Below, in pieces: positions 17,298 to 26,057 of a stretch of 64,000 nt of DNA (within the stretch, counting starts at the first letter, position 1; each line of letters starts with the position of its first letter). The stretch covers positions 8,794 through 72,793 of the forward strand of contig JAILAA010000034.1 in assembly GCA_024681875.1 (NCBI GenBank). The letters run 5' to 3'. The notes under the pieces were generated by a model. The model was not told the DNA's origin, searched no databases, and saw only the letters and a list, made by a program, of their open reading frames with translations. The position numbers and the translations under genes were made by a program. This DNA comes from Prevotella sp. (GTDB lineage: Bacteria > Bacteroidota > Bacteroidia > Bacteroidales > Bacteroidaceae).

Positions 17298-18890
17298 TCA
17301 GACGGCTCGTACCTCGCCTGGCACTTTGCCGTATTCATCCTTGAAGCATTTGGTGAAATAGCTGGGAGAGGTGAAACCTACCTTGTAGGCAATCTCGCTG
17401 ACGCTGAGATCGCTGGTGAGCAGCAGCTGGTAGGCACGGTTCAGACGGGCGGTGCGCAACAGTTCGATTGGCGTGGAGTCGGTCAGCGCCTTCACCTTGC
17501 GGTAGAGCTGCACACGGCTGAGGTTCATATCGGCAGCCAAGTCCTCGACACTGACGTCGCTCTCTTCCAGACGTGCCTCGACAACCTCACGGAAACGTTT
17601 GATAAAGAGTGCCTCACCGCCGACAGTCCTTTCTCCAACAGTCCCCTCTTGTGAGGGAGTGGCGTTTTCATTTAGCAAGCCTGTGTCATCAGTGGTAAGC
17701 GTATCTTCTCCGCTTCCTGTGGAGGAGGAATGGGTGAAATTCTGTTCAGTGAGGCTCTCCATATTCCACACGCTACTTGCCACACGTTCTCTTCGCAGTA
17801 TCATCTTGCCAATATGATAGCGGTAGAACAACACAATGCTAAGTACCAACAGGACAATGACTCCTAACGCCATCCAGATGATGATGCGCTGGGTGCCGAG
17901 CCTTTCAAGATAGTTGTCGGCGCGGTTGTGTAGCTGGTCGATGTAGTTGGACTGCCGCATGATCTCTTCATTCTCCATCAGCAGCACGTTGGCATTTTCG
18001 TGGGTTACCAGGGCCGACATGAGGTGGATTTCCTTCTCATAGGGCTTGCCTTCCAGAATGTCAACAGCCAATTGTATCAGGCGGTCGCCGTGGGTGGGAT
18101 AGATATAGGTGGCATCAAGAATGGAGTCGCGCACTAGGCGTATGCCGCCGTTCTCTCCTGGCAGGCCGTCGATGCCGCAATACTTTGTCGGATACTGTGT
18201 GCTTAGAGTGGAGAGAACTTGGCGTGCACCCATAGCCATGCGATCGTTCTGTCCGAATACAAAGTCGATGTCGCTCAAATCGCCCTGATAGCTTCGGATG
18301 GCATTGACAGCACTCTCTTCCGTCCAGTCGCCTTGCAGCGTGTCGACTACAACAATCGAGGGATAGTCCTTCAAGGCATCCATAAAGCCTTTGTGCCGCT
18401 CAATGGCGGGTGACGAGCCTTTCAGCCCCATGATCTCTAAGACACGGCCTTCTCCGTGCAACTGTGTAGCAATATATTCACCCATCACGTGCCCCATCTC
18501 ATAGTTGTCGGCACTGATGAAGGCGGTATGCTTGCTTGAATTGGTCTTGCGCTCAAACACAATGACAGGGATGCCCTTGTCGTAGGCACGGTCAATGGCG
18601 GGCGAGATGGTCTGTACCTGATTGGGGGCCACAATCAGCAGGTCGATGCCTGTCGCCACCAGACTGTCAATCTGCTGCACCTGCCGCTCGTCGCTGTCGT
18701 AGGCAGCCGCAAACCGCAGCTCCACATTCCCCTGACAATAAGCACCCATGCGCAGCTCGGAGTTCTGTTTCTCACGCCAGATGTCCTCTGAACACTGTGA
18801 CACGCCTATCTTGTACCTCTTCTCACTTGGAGAGCAAGAAGCAAAGACCATCCCAGATATTATGAAGATGTATGTGAGAATCTTTTTCAT
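17298..18890 (-). CDS. Membrane-spanning regulator: periplasmic sugar-binding domain + TM + AraC-type HTH, no kinase
   Basis: Probable fructose/fructan sensor for this PUL. Start ATG 18890; N-terminal signal with FASC (Cys19). Residues about 25-315 form a LacI/ribose-binding type domain (KIGVSQCSEDIWREK, IDLLIVAPNQ, VIVFERKTNS). A TM helix follows at about 336-356 (IIIWMALGVIVLLVLSIVLFY), then a linker and an AraC/XylS double HTH at about 428-530 (LAADMNLSRVQLYRKVKAL; SVSEIAYKVGFTSPSYFTKCFK). Fructan regulators of Bacteroides are usually hybrid two-component proteins of over 900 residues with histidine kinase and receiver domains between TM and HTH; both are absent here. The linker (about 408-427, TPSQEG ... 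VGGEALF) is written by a degenerate palindromic repeat. A TATCTTTG box lies at 18918-18911. Confidence 0.88.
   Translation of the reverse strand: MKKILTYIFIISGMVFASCSPSEKRYKIGVSQCSEDIWREKQNSELRMGAYCQGNVELRFAAAYDSDERQVQQIDSLVATGIDLLIVAPNQVQTISPAIDRAYDKGIPVIVFERKTNSSKHTAFISADNYEMGHVMGEYIATQLHGEGRVLEIMGLKGSSPAIERHKGFMDALKDYPSIVVVDTLQGDWTEESAVNAIRSYQGDLSDIDFVFGQNDRMAMGARQVLSTLSTQYPTKYCGIDGLPGENGGIRLVRDSILDATYIYPTHGDRLIQLAVDILEGKPYEKEIHLMSALVTHENANVLLMENEEIMRQSNYIDQLHNRADNYLERLGTQRIIIWMALGVIVLLVLSIVLFYRYHIGKMILRRERVASSVWNMESLTEQNFTHSSSTGSGEDTLTTDDTGLLNENATPSQEGTVGERTVGGEALFIKRFREVVEARLEESDVSVEDLAADMNLSRVQLYRKVKALTDSTPIELLRTARLNRAYQLLLTSDLSVSEIAYKVGFTSPSYFTKCFKDEYGKVPGEVRAV
17611..17664. repeat. 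Degenerate palindromic element in the regulator linker
   Basis: Starts GCCTCACCGCC and contains CCCCTCTTGTGAGGGAG, resembling one arm of the A1 element. It translates as ATPSQEGTVGE...VGGEA, like the VGGEAVLF end of the GH36 copy. Confidence 0.55.
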
Positions 18891-19033
18891 GGTCGTAAGC
18901 AATGTGAGTGCAAAGATACGAAGAAAAATAGAAAAAGAGTAATAAAATGAAAAAAATGACTAAACTATTCTTTAACTTCGTCGTCTAATTGGGTAGTCAG
19001 TAACCTTTTTATTACAACTTAAAGCTAAAGAAT

Positions 19034-19543
19034 ATGAAAAAAGTAATGATGCTGATGGCCATGCTGGCCATTCCGTTTGCCATGATGGCACAGACCAGGT
19101 TCCACGACGTAGAGCTGAACGAGGCTACAGGCCCCGTGAAGTCTATCTCAACCAGCGTAATGGGCCGCGACCAGGTGACTACTTTCACGCAAGACGGCAA
19201 GATGCAGCGTGAGGGCATGAGCGACCCCGTCTATGACGCTGAGGGCTACATGCAGTCAATGAAGATGAGCATGATGGGCCAGTCAAGCACCGTGAAGTAC
19301 AAGTGGGAGAACGGAAAGGTGGTGAGCCAGACCATGAATATGATGGGCAACGACGTCACCGTGAAGATGACCTATAACGACAAGGGTGCCATTGCCTCGC
19401 AGTCGATGAACATGATGGGACAGGACGTGGTCATTCCCTTCACCGACTACAAGTACGACGAAAAAGGCAACTGGATCAGCCGCAAGTCGTCGATGATGGG
19501 CCAAGAAATAGAGCAGACCCGCAAGATTGAATACTACGAGTAA
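19034..19543 (+). CDS. Small secreted Met-rich repeat protein, unknown function
   Basis: The 169 residues begin with a signal peptide (MKKVMMLMAMLAIPFAMMAQ). The rest consists of about five repeats of 20-25 residues built on a MMG core: SVMGRD, MSMMGQSS, MNMMGNDV, MNMMGQDV and SSMMGQEI, each followed by a short beta segment with Tyr/Lys and a Gly turn (KYKWENGK, MTYNDKGA, YKYDEKGN). This recalls YD-type or MORN-like beta repeats, but I do not recognise a family. Its 3' end overlaps the convergent epimerase gene by 10 bp. No convincing promoter or RBS was seen. Confidence 0.75.
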   Translation: MKKVMMLMAMLAIPFAMMAQTRFHDVELNEATGPVKSISTSVMGRDQVTTFTQDGKMQREGMSDPVYDAEGYMQSMKMSMMGQSSTVKYKWENGKVVSQTMNMMGNDVTVKMTYNDKGAIASQSMNMMGQDVVIPFTDYKYDEKGNWISRKSSMMGQEIEQTRKIEYYE

Positions 19544-20895
19544 CGCTCGAGAATCTCCAGACACATGCGGCTGTTGTGGTAGGGACATTTCCAGAAACCG
19601 GCATGGTCGTCGTCCTGATTCAATGTGCCGTCGGCATGGCGGCTCCAATACCATTCGCCGTGCTCCCAGTCTATCAGGTTGTCCTTGATGTACTGCCAGC
19701 AGCGTAACGCACGCTGTAATGCCTCCTCATCGCCAAAGTGCTGATAGAGATTCATCCAGCCTACGACGTTTTCGGCCTGCACCCACCAGTGCAGGTCGTC
19801 GTCTTTTTTCCCTTTCTCCGAGGAGGAGGGGTGCCAGTAGGGTGAGGTGGTAGCGATAGTTGCCTCGTGAATCATCGACCCGTCGGCATTTAGGCCTTTC
19901 TCGCTGGCTTTTGCAATTAATTTAACGATGGATTCGACCTTTTTTGTCACTTCGTTGTCGCCTAGCACTAGCGCTGCCTCATGCAGCAGCCAGGAACACT
20001 CGATGTCGTGGCCATAGCTTTCTATCTGTCCTGCGCCACGCGTCCAGTCCATCTCGAAGAACAGGTCGAGGTGATTGGTTTCTGGGTTGAGGATCTTGTC
20101 TGTGAAAATGTCAATAAGGTTTCGCAATGCTCCCTCCACCTGGGTGATGGTTTCGTGCGGAACGGCAATGTCGATGGGAATGACTGAGCCGATGACAGGA
20201 ACGTAAGCACATTCCTGAGCTGCTTGAAGCTCCCGCATGGCACGAAGAAGGTTCGTGTAGGGCTCGATGATGTGAAGGTGAGTATTCTGCGACTTGGGGT
20301 AGTTGGCGTCAAGGTCGCTCAGACGCATGTCGGCAATTGTTCCCCACTCTCGTGTGCAGGCCTCGATATAGCCGTTGTGCACTGGGTCGAAGGCATGTTC
20401 TTCGATGCAGTCAAAGAGCTGTAGGGCATAGTCGAGAGCTTCACGGTCGCCAGTGGCGCGGGCATATTCTGACAAACCATAGAGTGCAAAACCGAGGGCA
20501 TAAAACTGCTTCTTAGTGTCTTTTGGCTGCCCCGTGTGGTCCAAGCTCCAGAACACTCCACCGTATTCTTTATCGATGAAATGGGCTAAAATGTAATCTT
20601 TGGCCCTGGTAGCGGCCTCCAAATAATCAGAGAGGTAAGGGGAGAGAGGTGAGAGGTGAGAGAGCACCCTATATGCCGCTGAGAAGCTCCAGAGGATGCG
20701 GGCATTCAGGATGGCGCCTTTCTCGGCGTCCTTCAACAGCCGGTAGTCGCCGGTCATACGTCCGTAGAAACCGCCGAACTCGTGGTCCTGCATGTCCTTC
20801 AGCCAGAAACTCAGGATGTTTTTCTGCAGCACGTCCTGCATCTCGTTTTTCATCGTCGCTATTGCGGCTGTTTCAGCATGTTTGTTGCTCTTCAT
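19534..20895 (-). CDS. N-acylglucosamine/cellobiose 2-epimerase family enzyme
   Basis: An (alpha/alpha)6-barrel sugar epimerase of the AGE family, most likely epimerising beta-1,4-disaccharides (cellobiose or mannobiose). The 453 residues include NILSFWLKDMQDHEFGGFYGR (26-46), typical of cellobiose epimerases, EKGAILNARILWSFSAAYR, and conserved His positions in ECSWLLHEAALVLG, LHWWVQAENVVGW and WKCPYHNSRMCLE. The start at 20895 precedes a second ATG 14 codons in (20853), which may be the real start. A 7-bp repeat writes RVLSHLSPLSPYLSD between helices. N-acylglucosamine epimerase is the alternative function. Confidence 0.85.
   Translation of the reverse strand: MKSNKHAETAAIATMKNEMQDVLQKNILSFWLKDMQDHEFGGFYGRMTGDYRLLKDAEKGAILNARILWSFSAAYRVLSHLSPLSPYLSDYLEAATRAKDYILAHFIDKEYGGVFWSLDHTGQPKDTKKQFYALGFALYGLSEYARATGDREALDYALQLFDCIEEHAFDPVHNGYIEACTREWGTIADMRLSDLDANYPKSQNTHLHIIEPYTNLLRAMRELQAAQECAYVPVIGSVIPIDIAVPHETITQVEGALRNLIDIFTDKILNPETNHLDLFFEMDWTRGAGQIESYGHDIECSWLLHEAALVLGDNEVTKKVESIVKLIAKASEKGLNADGSMIHEATIATTSPYWHPSSSEKGKKDDDLHWWVQAENVVGWMNLYQHFGDEEALQRALRCWQYIKDNLIDWEHGEWYWSRHADGTLNQDDDHAGFWKCPYHNSRMCLEILERYS
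20630..20664. repeat. 7-bp-period repeat inside the epimerase gene
   Basis: Five heptamers of the GAGAGGT type in register, coding LSHLSPLSP-like residues on the minus strand. Confidence 0.8.
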
Positions 20896-20926
20896 TTTTA
20901 ATGTGATTCAAGTTTCTGCGTTTGCT

Positions 20927-21002
20927 GTCATGGACTTACACGGTCTTAATCGGACTTTTTTATGCAGTTTATTTCCGTAATAGTCCGTGAAAGCCCGTGG
21001 CT
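20927..21002. repeat. Intergenic inverted repeat of the CACGGACTTACACGG type
   Basis: Left end ATGGACTTACACGG and right end CCGTGAAAGCCCGTGG are roughly inverted to each other. The same word is found in the tandem repeat inside rnpA (38587-38664). It fills most of the 141-bp gap between sufD and the epimerase gene. Confidence 0.6.
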
Positions 21003-21036
21003 CTGTTTATTACCTTCCGTTACTTGAGTTTTATGA

Positions 21037-22473
21037 CTATTGACAAAGGCGACAGCCCTTGCACTTGCTGAGTTCTCCGCGGAAGCGCTTCTCTACAAGA
21101 TAGTGCAGACGGTCGCGCAAGGGCACGAGGCTGATGCCGTCGATGACCTGGTTTATGAAAGCCACCTCAAGCAATGTGCGTGCCTCTTCGCGAGGGATGC
21201 CGCGCTGCTGCATGTAGAACAGGGCCTGGTCGTTGAGCTGGCCCACGGTGCTGCCGTGCGCACACTTTACGTCGTCGGCATAGATCTCGAGCATGGGCTG
21301 TGTATACATGTGAGCCTCTTTGGAGGAACAGAGGTTTTGGTTGGTCATCTGCGACGCGGTCTGCTGTGCGCCGTGCTCTACTAATACGCGACCCGCAAAG
21401 GCACCCGTGCTCTGGTCGTTGAGCACGTATCTGTAGAGCTCGTTGGATGTGCAGTGCGTTGCTCGGTGGGTGATGAGCGTATTGTTATCCACATGCTGCT
21501 GTTTGTCGGCGATGACGCATCCCAGGCATTTACATTCGGCACCCTCGCCGTTGAGTGTCAGGTCGAGTTTGTTGCGGGTGACGCCGTTGTGCAGGGTAAT
21601 GACGTTGTGGGTGACGCGGCTGTTGCGCTGCTGGTCAATATAGACGTTGCTTACACGTACATTCTTATAATGGGTTTCCTCCAGACAATAGAGGTTGACG
21701 GTAGCGTTGTCCTTGGCGAACACTTCGATGACCTGCGTGGTGAGGAAAGCTTGGTCGTCGGCAGCATGGTCGCAGAAGAGCAGCGTCACCTCGGCGCCTT
21801 CCTCGGCCACGATGAGCACGCGGCGATTGACCATGAAAGGCGCAGACCCACCCCCAGCCCCTCCCTGTGCGGGATGAGTGTGGTTACTGCTAAAGGGGCT
21901 CTTTAGGATATTCAATACTTGGATGGCGCGCTCGGCCTTTACGCCACGGGGCACGTAAATGAGCAGACCGTCCTGCGCCAGCATGGTGTTGAGGTCGGTA
22001 ACGGCATCGCCGTCCTTGCCTGCCAGGGTGTTGTAAAGGTGTGAGGTGAGGGGTGAGAGGTGTGAGGATAGTTCTTTTAGGGAAGCGACGATGACACCAT
22101 CCGGAAGATGAGGCTTAGGTATTCTCTCACCTCTCACCTCATGCCTCTCACCTCTCATCTCGAACTTCTCACCCCCATAGAACTGATCGTTAACGATGAA
22201 GAAAAGGTCGGTCGAGAGGTTGGGCACGTCGCAGCGGAAGGCCTGCCAAGGGTCTACGGGGATGTTTAGGCGACGCAGGTTCAGGCCATAGTCAGGCTCG
22301 AACAGCTTCTGCAGGTCGGTGTATTTGTAGCGCTCCATCTTCTGTGTGGGAAAGCCATTGGCCTTGAAGCGCGCAAAGGCCTCGTCGCGCACTGCGTTCA
22401 TCACCTCCGATGAATGCTCGAAGATAACGTCGCGCTGCTGCTCGTAGATGTCGATGTACTGTTGCTCGCTCAT
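21037..22473 (-). CDS. sufD: Fe-S cluster assembly protein SufD
   Basis: Scaffold partner in the SufBCD complex. The start is ATG 22473 (MSEQQYIDIYEQQRD), overlapping the sufC stop by ATGA; the longer open frame is an artefact. The 478 residues hold the SufB/D beta-helix (VTLLFCDHAADDQAF, NVYIDQQRNSRVTHNVI) and the C-terminal conserved part HGSTVGQLNDQALFYMQQRGI. Three repeat-derived inserts interrupt the N-terminal half: two 7-bp repeat tracts (RGERHEVRGER and SSHLSPLTSHL) and one palindromic half-element (NHTHPAQGGAGGGSA). Their frames stay open and the beta-helix core after them looks normal, so the protein is probably functional. Confidence 0.93.
   Translation of the reverse strand: MSEQQYIDIYEQQRDVIFEHSSEVMNAVRDEAFARFKANGFPTQKMERYKYTDLQKLFEPDYGLNLRRLNIPVDPWQAFRCDVPNLSTDLFFIVNDQFYGGEKFEMRGERHEVRGERIPKPHLPDGVIVASLKELSSHLSPLTSHLYNTLAGKDGDAVTDLNTMLAQDGLLIYVPRGVKAERAIQVLNILKSPFSSNHTHPAQGGAGGGSAPFMVNRRVLIVAEEGAEVTLLFCDHAADDQAFLTTQVIEVFAKDNATVNLYCLEETHYKNVRVSNVYIDQQRNSRVTHNVITLHNGVTRNKLDLTLNGEGAECKCLGCVIADKQQHVDNNTLITHRATHCTSNELYRYVLNDQSTGAFAGRVLVEHGAQQTASQMTNQNLCSSKEAHMYTQPMLEIYADDVKCAHGSTVGQLNDQALFYMQQRGIPREEARTLLEVAFINQVIDGISLVPLRDRLHYLVEKRFRGELSKCKGCRLCQ
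21842..21880. repeat. Palindromic half-element in sufD
   Basis: GCAGACCCACCCCCAGCCCC followed by TCCCTGTGCGGGAT; matches the outer GCAGACCCACC and the CAGCCCCTCCC part of the A2 elements at 33628-34432. Codes HPAQGGAGGGSA on the minus strand. Confidence 0.65.
22039..22066. repeat. 7-bp-period repeat in sufD (first tract)
   Basis: Four heptamers of the GTGAGAG/GTGTGAG type in register, coding part of SSHLSPLTSHL. Confidence 0.8.
22124..22172. repeat. 7-bp-period repeat in sufD (second tract, inverted)
   Basis: Seven heptamers, mostly CTCTCAC, in perfect register. The tract is the reverse complement type of the one at 22039-22066, so the two form an inverted pair around about 57 bp. Codes MRGERHEVRGER on the minus strand. 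Confidence 0.85.
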
Positions 22474-23213
22474 AACTCTTTTAGCCAGTCGTAACCCTTC
22501 TCCTGTATCTCCTGCGCCAGCTCCGGACCTGCCGTCTTCACGATGCGCCCCTGGTAGAGCACGTGAACGTACTGCGGACGGATCATCTCCAACAGACGGT
22601 CGTAGTGGGTGATGACGATGCACGACGTCTGTGGCGTCATCAGCTTGTTCACACCGTCGGCCACAATGCGCATGGCATCCACGTCAAGGCCTGAGTCGGT
22701 CTCGTCGAGGATGCTCAGCCTCGGCTCGAGCATGGCCATTTGGAAAATCTCGTTGCGTTTCTTCTCGCCGCCGCTGAAACCCTCGTTCACCGAGCGGTTG
22801 GCCAGCTTGGCGTCCAGTTCCACAATCTTGCGCTTCTCACGCATCAGCTTGATGAAGTCGGCGGCGTTCATCGGCTCTAAGCCCTGTGCCTTGCGCTTCT
22901 CGTTGATAGCAGCCTTCATGAAGTTGGTCATAGAGACGCCGGGGATTTCCACTGGATACTGGAACGATAGGAACAGCCCCTCGTGCGCCCGTTCCTCGGG
23001 CTTCATGGCCAAGAGGTCCTTGCCGTTGAATGTGGCCGTGCCCTCGGTCACCTCGTAGAGCGGGTTGCCCACGAGGACGGCTGAGAGCGTCGACTTGCCC
23101 GAGCCGTTAGGGCCCATGATGGCGTGTGTCTCGCCATCGTTGATCACCAGGTCGATGCCTTTTAATATCTCTTTGTCGCCGATGCTGGCGTGTAGGTTTC
23201 TTACTTCTAACAC
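22470..23213 (-). CDS. sufC: Fe-S cluster assembly ATPase SufC
   Basis: ABC-type ATPase that powers the SufBCD scaffold. The 247 residues contain Walker A GPNGSGKST (33-41), the signature FSGGEKKR and Walker B-type LSILDETDSGLDVDA, where DETDSGLD is typical of SufC. Start ATG 23213. Between sufB (42 bp) and sufD (ATGA overlap) in the usual order. Confidence 0.97.
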   Translation of the reverse strand: MLEVRNLHASIGDKEILKGIDLVINDGETHAIMGPNGSGKSTLSAVLVGNPLYEVTEGTATFNGKDLLAMKPEERAHEGLFLSFQYPVEIPGVSMTNFMKAAINEKRKAQGLEPMNAADFIKLMREKRKIVELDAKLANRSVNEGFSGGEKKRNEIFQMAMLEPRLSILDETDSGLDVDAMRIVADGVNKLMTPQTSCIVITHYDRLLEMIRPQYVHVLYQGRIVKTAGPELAQEIQEKGYDWLKEL

Positions 23214-23255
23214 TGTTTTCTCGTTATTTCGTTATCACGTTATTACGCTCATTCT

Positions 23256-24743
23256 TTATCCGACAGTTCCCTCAAGGGAGACTGAGAGGAGCTTCTGCGC
23301 TTCGACGGCAAACTCCATGGGCAGTTTCTTCAGCACGTCGCGGGCATAGCCGCCGACGATGAGGCCTACGGCCTGCTCGGTGGGGATGCCGCGCTGGTTA
23401 CAGTAGAAGAGCTGGTCCTCGCTGATTTTGCTGGTAGTGGCTTCGTGCTCGAAGATAGCCGTTGGATTCTTCACGTCCATATAGGGGAAGGTGTGGGCAC
23501 CGCAGTTGCTGCCGAGAAGAAGCGAGTCGCAGCTGGAATAGTTGCGGGCGTTTTCGGCCGTGGCGGCGGCGCGGACGAGACCGCGGTAGCTGTTCTGCGA
23601 GTGGCCGGCGCTAATGCCTTTCGAGATGATGGTGCTCTTGGTGTTACGGCCTAAGTGAATCATCTTCGTACCTGTGTCGGCCTCTTGATAGTTGTTCGTC
23701 ACGGCCACGCTGTAGAACTCGGCCACGCTGTTGTCGCCCTTCAGCACGCACGACGGGTACTTCCACGTGATGGCGGAGCCCGTTTCAACCTGCGTCCATG
23801 ACAGCTTCGAGCTCTCGCCGGCCAGCAGGCCGCGTTTCGTCACAAGGTTAAGTACGCCGCCCTTGCCCTCTTCGTCGCCTGGGTACCAGTTTTGCACGGT
23901 GCTGTATTTCACCTCGGCGCGGTCTTTCACAATAATCTCTACGATGGCGGCGTGTAGCTGGTTCTCGTCGCGCATCGGTGCCGTGCAGCCCTCTAGATAC
24001 GAGACGTAGCTGTCGTCGTCGGCCACGATGAGGGTGCGCTCAAACTGTCCTGTGTTGCGTGCGTTGATGCGGAAGTAGCTGCTCAACTCCATAGGGCAGT
24101 GAACGCCCTTTGGTATGAAGACGAAAGAACCGTCAGAGAAGACAGCGCTATTGAGGGCTGCGTAGAAGTTGTCGCGATAGGGCACAACGGTGCCAAGGTA
24201 TTGGCGCACCAGATCGCCATGCTCCTTCACGGCCTCACCTATGGAACAGAAGATGACGCCTTTTTCCTTGAGTTTCTCCTTGAAGGTGGTTTTCACCGAG
24301 ACGCTGTCCATGATAGCGTCGACAGCGGTGTTGCCTGAAAGCGCCAGCCGCTCCTCCAAGGGGATGCCCAGCTTGTCGAAGGTCTTTTCCAGTTCCGGGT
24401 CAATAGCCCCCTCTGAACCTCCCCCCGTAGGGGAGGCTTTTTTTGCTGTGGGGTCAGCGTAATAGCTGATGGCTTGATAGTCGATGGGAGGCACGTGCAC
24501 GTGGCCCCAGGTGGGCTGCTGCTGCGTGCTCCAATAGCGGAAAGCCTTTAGGCGGAAGTCAAGCAGCCATTCCGGCTCGCCCTTTTTCTGCGAGATTTGG
24601 CGCACCACATCCTCGTTCAGTCCTGTAGGGATGATCTCAGTGTGAATATCGGTAGTGAAGCCGTATTCGTATTTCTGCTCCGCAATGCGGCGCACCAGTT
24701 CATTATCGTTTTCCTGTGGCTTTTTCTTGAAGTATTCTTCCAT
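23256..24743 (-). CDS. sufB: Fe-S cluster assembly protein SufB
   Basis: Cluster scaffold of the SUF system. I take the ATG at 24743 ([16 protein letters not shown]), giving 495 residues; the open frame continues to a TTG at 24806, only about 13 nt from the expected transcript start. Conserved regions: [55 protein letters not shown], and the C-terminal [21 protein letters not shown] stretch ([18 protein letters not shown]) with Cys and His near the active site. Residues around [18 protein letters not shown] are written by a palindromic half-element between the N-terminal helices and the beta-helix. First gene of sufBCD with a strong promoter. Confidence 0.95.
   Translation of the reverse strand: MEEYFKKKPQENDNELVRRIAEQKYEYGFTTDIHTEIIPTGLNEDVVRQISQKKGEPEWLLDFRLKAFRYWSTQQQPTWGHVHVPPIDYQAISYYADPTAKKASPTGGGSEGAIDPELEKTFDKLGIPLEERLALSGNTAVDAIMDSVSVKTTFKEKLKEKGVIFCSIGEAVKEHGDLVRQYLGTVVPYRDNFYAALNSAVFSDGSFVFIPKGVHCPMELSSYFRINARNTGQFERTLIVADDDSYVSYLEGCTAPMRDENQLHAAIVEIIVKDRAEVKYSTVQNWYPGDEEGKGGVLNLVTKRGLLAGESSKLSWTQVETGSAITWKYPSCVLKGDNSVAEFYSVAVTNNYQEADTGTKMIHLGRNTKSTIISKGISAGHSQNSYRGLVRAAATAENARNYSSCDSLLLGSNCGAHTFPYMDVKNPTAIFEHEATTSKISEDQLFYCNQRGIPTEQAVGLIVGGYARDVLKKLPMEFAVEAQKLLSVSLEGTVG
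24406..24437. repeat. Palindromic half-element in sufB
   Basis: Minus strand reads GCCTCCCCTACGGGGGGAGG followed by TTCAGAGGGGGC. It aligns with the arm at 52921-52955 in priA (GCCTCCCC, GGGG, AGGTT, GAGGGGGC in the same order). Confidence 0.7.
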
Positions 24744-24825
24744 CCTCTTCTCTTCAGCTTTGTCTGTGAGGCAAATCGTGTGTTCTTCGTCCTTGTCATG
24801 CGACAAGGCGCAGAAAACTCCGTTG

Positions 24826-24856
24826 CAAAGTTACAACTTAATTGTGACAGGAGCAA
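24826..24856 (-). promoter_or_regulatory. Promoter of sufBCD
   Basis: Minus strand TTG (24856-24854), 20-bp spacer, TAACTTTG (24833-24826). Divergent from the argE-like promoter 60 bp away. Confidence 0.75.
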
Positions 24857-24914
24857 GGAAAAGTTGGAATTTTTAAAAAGTTGCATGTATTCACCCATAA
24901 ACAACTTTCATTTC

Positions 24915-24945
24915 TTTGTTTTTTAATCAGTTATTCGTATCTTTG
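24915..24945 (+). promoter_or_regulatory. Promoter of the argE-like gene
   Basis: TTTG (24915-24918), 19-bp spacer, TATCTTTG (24938-24945); start codon 32 nt further. Confidence 0.75.
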
Positions 24946-24977
24946 CGGTCTGTCAATGCAAAGTAAAGCTTGAGATA

Positions 24978-26045
24978 ATGATAATGAAATGGAAGAATGA
25001 CCTCAACGAGGCGGTAGAGCTGCTCAAGGAGTTGATTGCCACGCCGCGCGTAAGCCGTCAGGAGACGGCTGCAGCCAACCTGTTGGCGAGTCGCATGGAA
25101 GCATGGGACCTGAAGCCGCAGCGCTATGGCAACAATGTATGGGCGGTGTGCCCTGACTACGACGCAACGCGCTCTACGCTACTGCTGAATGCCCATATCG
25201 ACACGGTGAAAGCAGTGGCGTCGTGGACGCGTGATCCGCTTGTGCCCACCGTGGAGGGCGATCGGCTCTACGGTCTGGGGGCTAACGACTGCGGCGGCGG
25301 GCTAGTGACGTTGCTGATGACGTACAGGAGAATGGTAGAAACAACGCGCGCGTACAATATTATTTATTTAGCCTCCGCCGAAGAAGAGGTGTCGGGCAGC
25401 GAGGGAGTGGCGCGTGTGCTGCCTAAACTACCGCCCATCAGTGTGGCCATTGTGGGTGAACCGACGGGGATGCAGCCCGCCATTGCCGAGAGGGGGCTGA
25501 TGGTGGTAGACGGCTATGCCGAAGGCGTCAGCGGTCATGCGGCGCGCGAGGAGGGTGTAAACGCCATCTACGAGGCGTTGGATGACTTATTATGGCTTCG
25601 TGACTATCGTTTTCGCCGCGTCAGTCCGCTTCTGGGACCAGCGAAGATGACCGTCACTGTGGTGGAGAGCGGCACCCAGCATAATGTGGTGCCTGACAGG
25701 CTGCACTTCGTGCTTGACGTGCGCACAAATGAGCTATATGGTAATGAGGAGATTTTTGAGTTCTTACAGGGGCAGATGAAGAAGTGCCGTCTGGTGGCGC
25801 GTTCTTTCCGTCTCCACTCGTCGTCGATAACGGCAGAGCATCCGTTGGTAAGGCGCTGTGTGGAGATGGGCTTACGGCCTTTCGGCTCGCCTACGCTCAG
25901 CGACCAGTCGCTGATGTCCTTCCCCTCGTTGAAGCTGGGACCGGGCGAGTCCTCACGCTCGCACTCTGCCGATGAGTTCATCCTATTCAGCGAGATGGAA
26001 CGTGCCCTCGATGTCTATGAGCAGCTATTAGACGTAGAGCTCTGA
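24978..26045 (+). CDS. argE: M20 zinc deacetylase, probably N-acetylornithine/N-acetylcitrulline deacetylase
   Basis: Amidohydrolase of arginine synthesis. The 355 residues carry the M20 metal motifs: NAHIDTV (His, Asp), GANDCGGG (bridging Asp), EEEVSGSEG (catalytic Glu and metal Glu) and VGEPTGM. The dimerisation domain follows (SGHAAREEG), and the last metal His is in SRSHSADEF. Length and the short N-terminus fit the ArgE form of Bacteroides, which acts on N-acetylcitrulline; the substrate is an inference. Starts at 24978 or 24984. It stands alone between sufB and the EnvC-like gene. Confidence 0.8.
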   Translation: MIMKWKNDLNEAVELLKELIATPRVSRQETAAANLLASRMEAWDLKPQRYGNNVWAVCPDYDATRSTLLLNAHIDTVKAVASWTRDPLVPTVEGDRLYGLGANDCGGGLVTLLMTYRRMVETTRAYNIIYLASAEEEVSGSEGVARVLPKLPPISVAIVGEPTGMQPAIAERGLMVVDGYAEGVSGHAAREEGVNAIYEALDDLLWLRDYRFRRVSPLLGPAKMTVTVVESGTQHNVVPDRLHFVLDVRTNELYGNEEIFEFLQGQMKKCRLVARSFRLHSSSITAEHPLVRRCVEMGLRPFGSPTLSDQSLMSFPSLKLGPGESSRSHSADEFILFSEMERALDVYEQLLDVEL

Positions 26046-26057
26046 GTGTGGCCAGCC

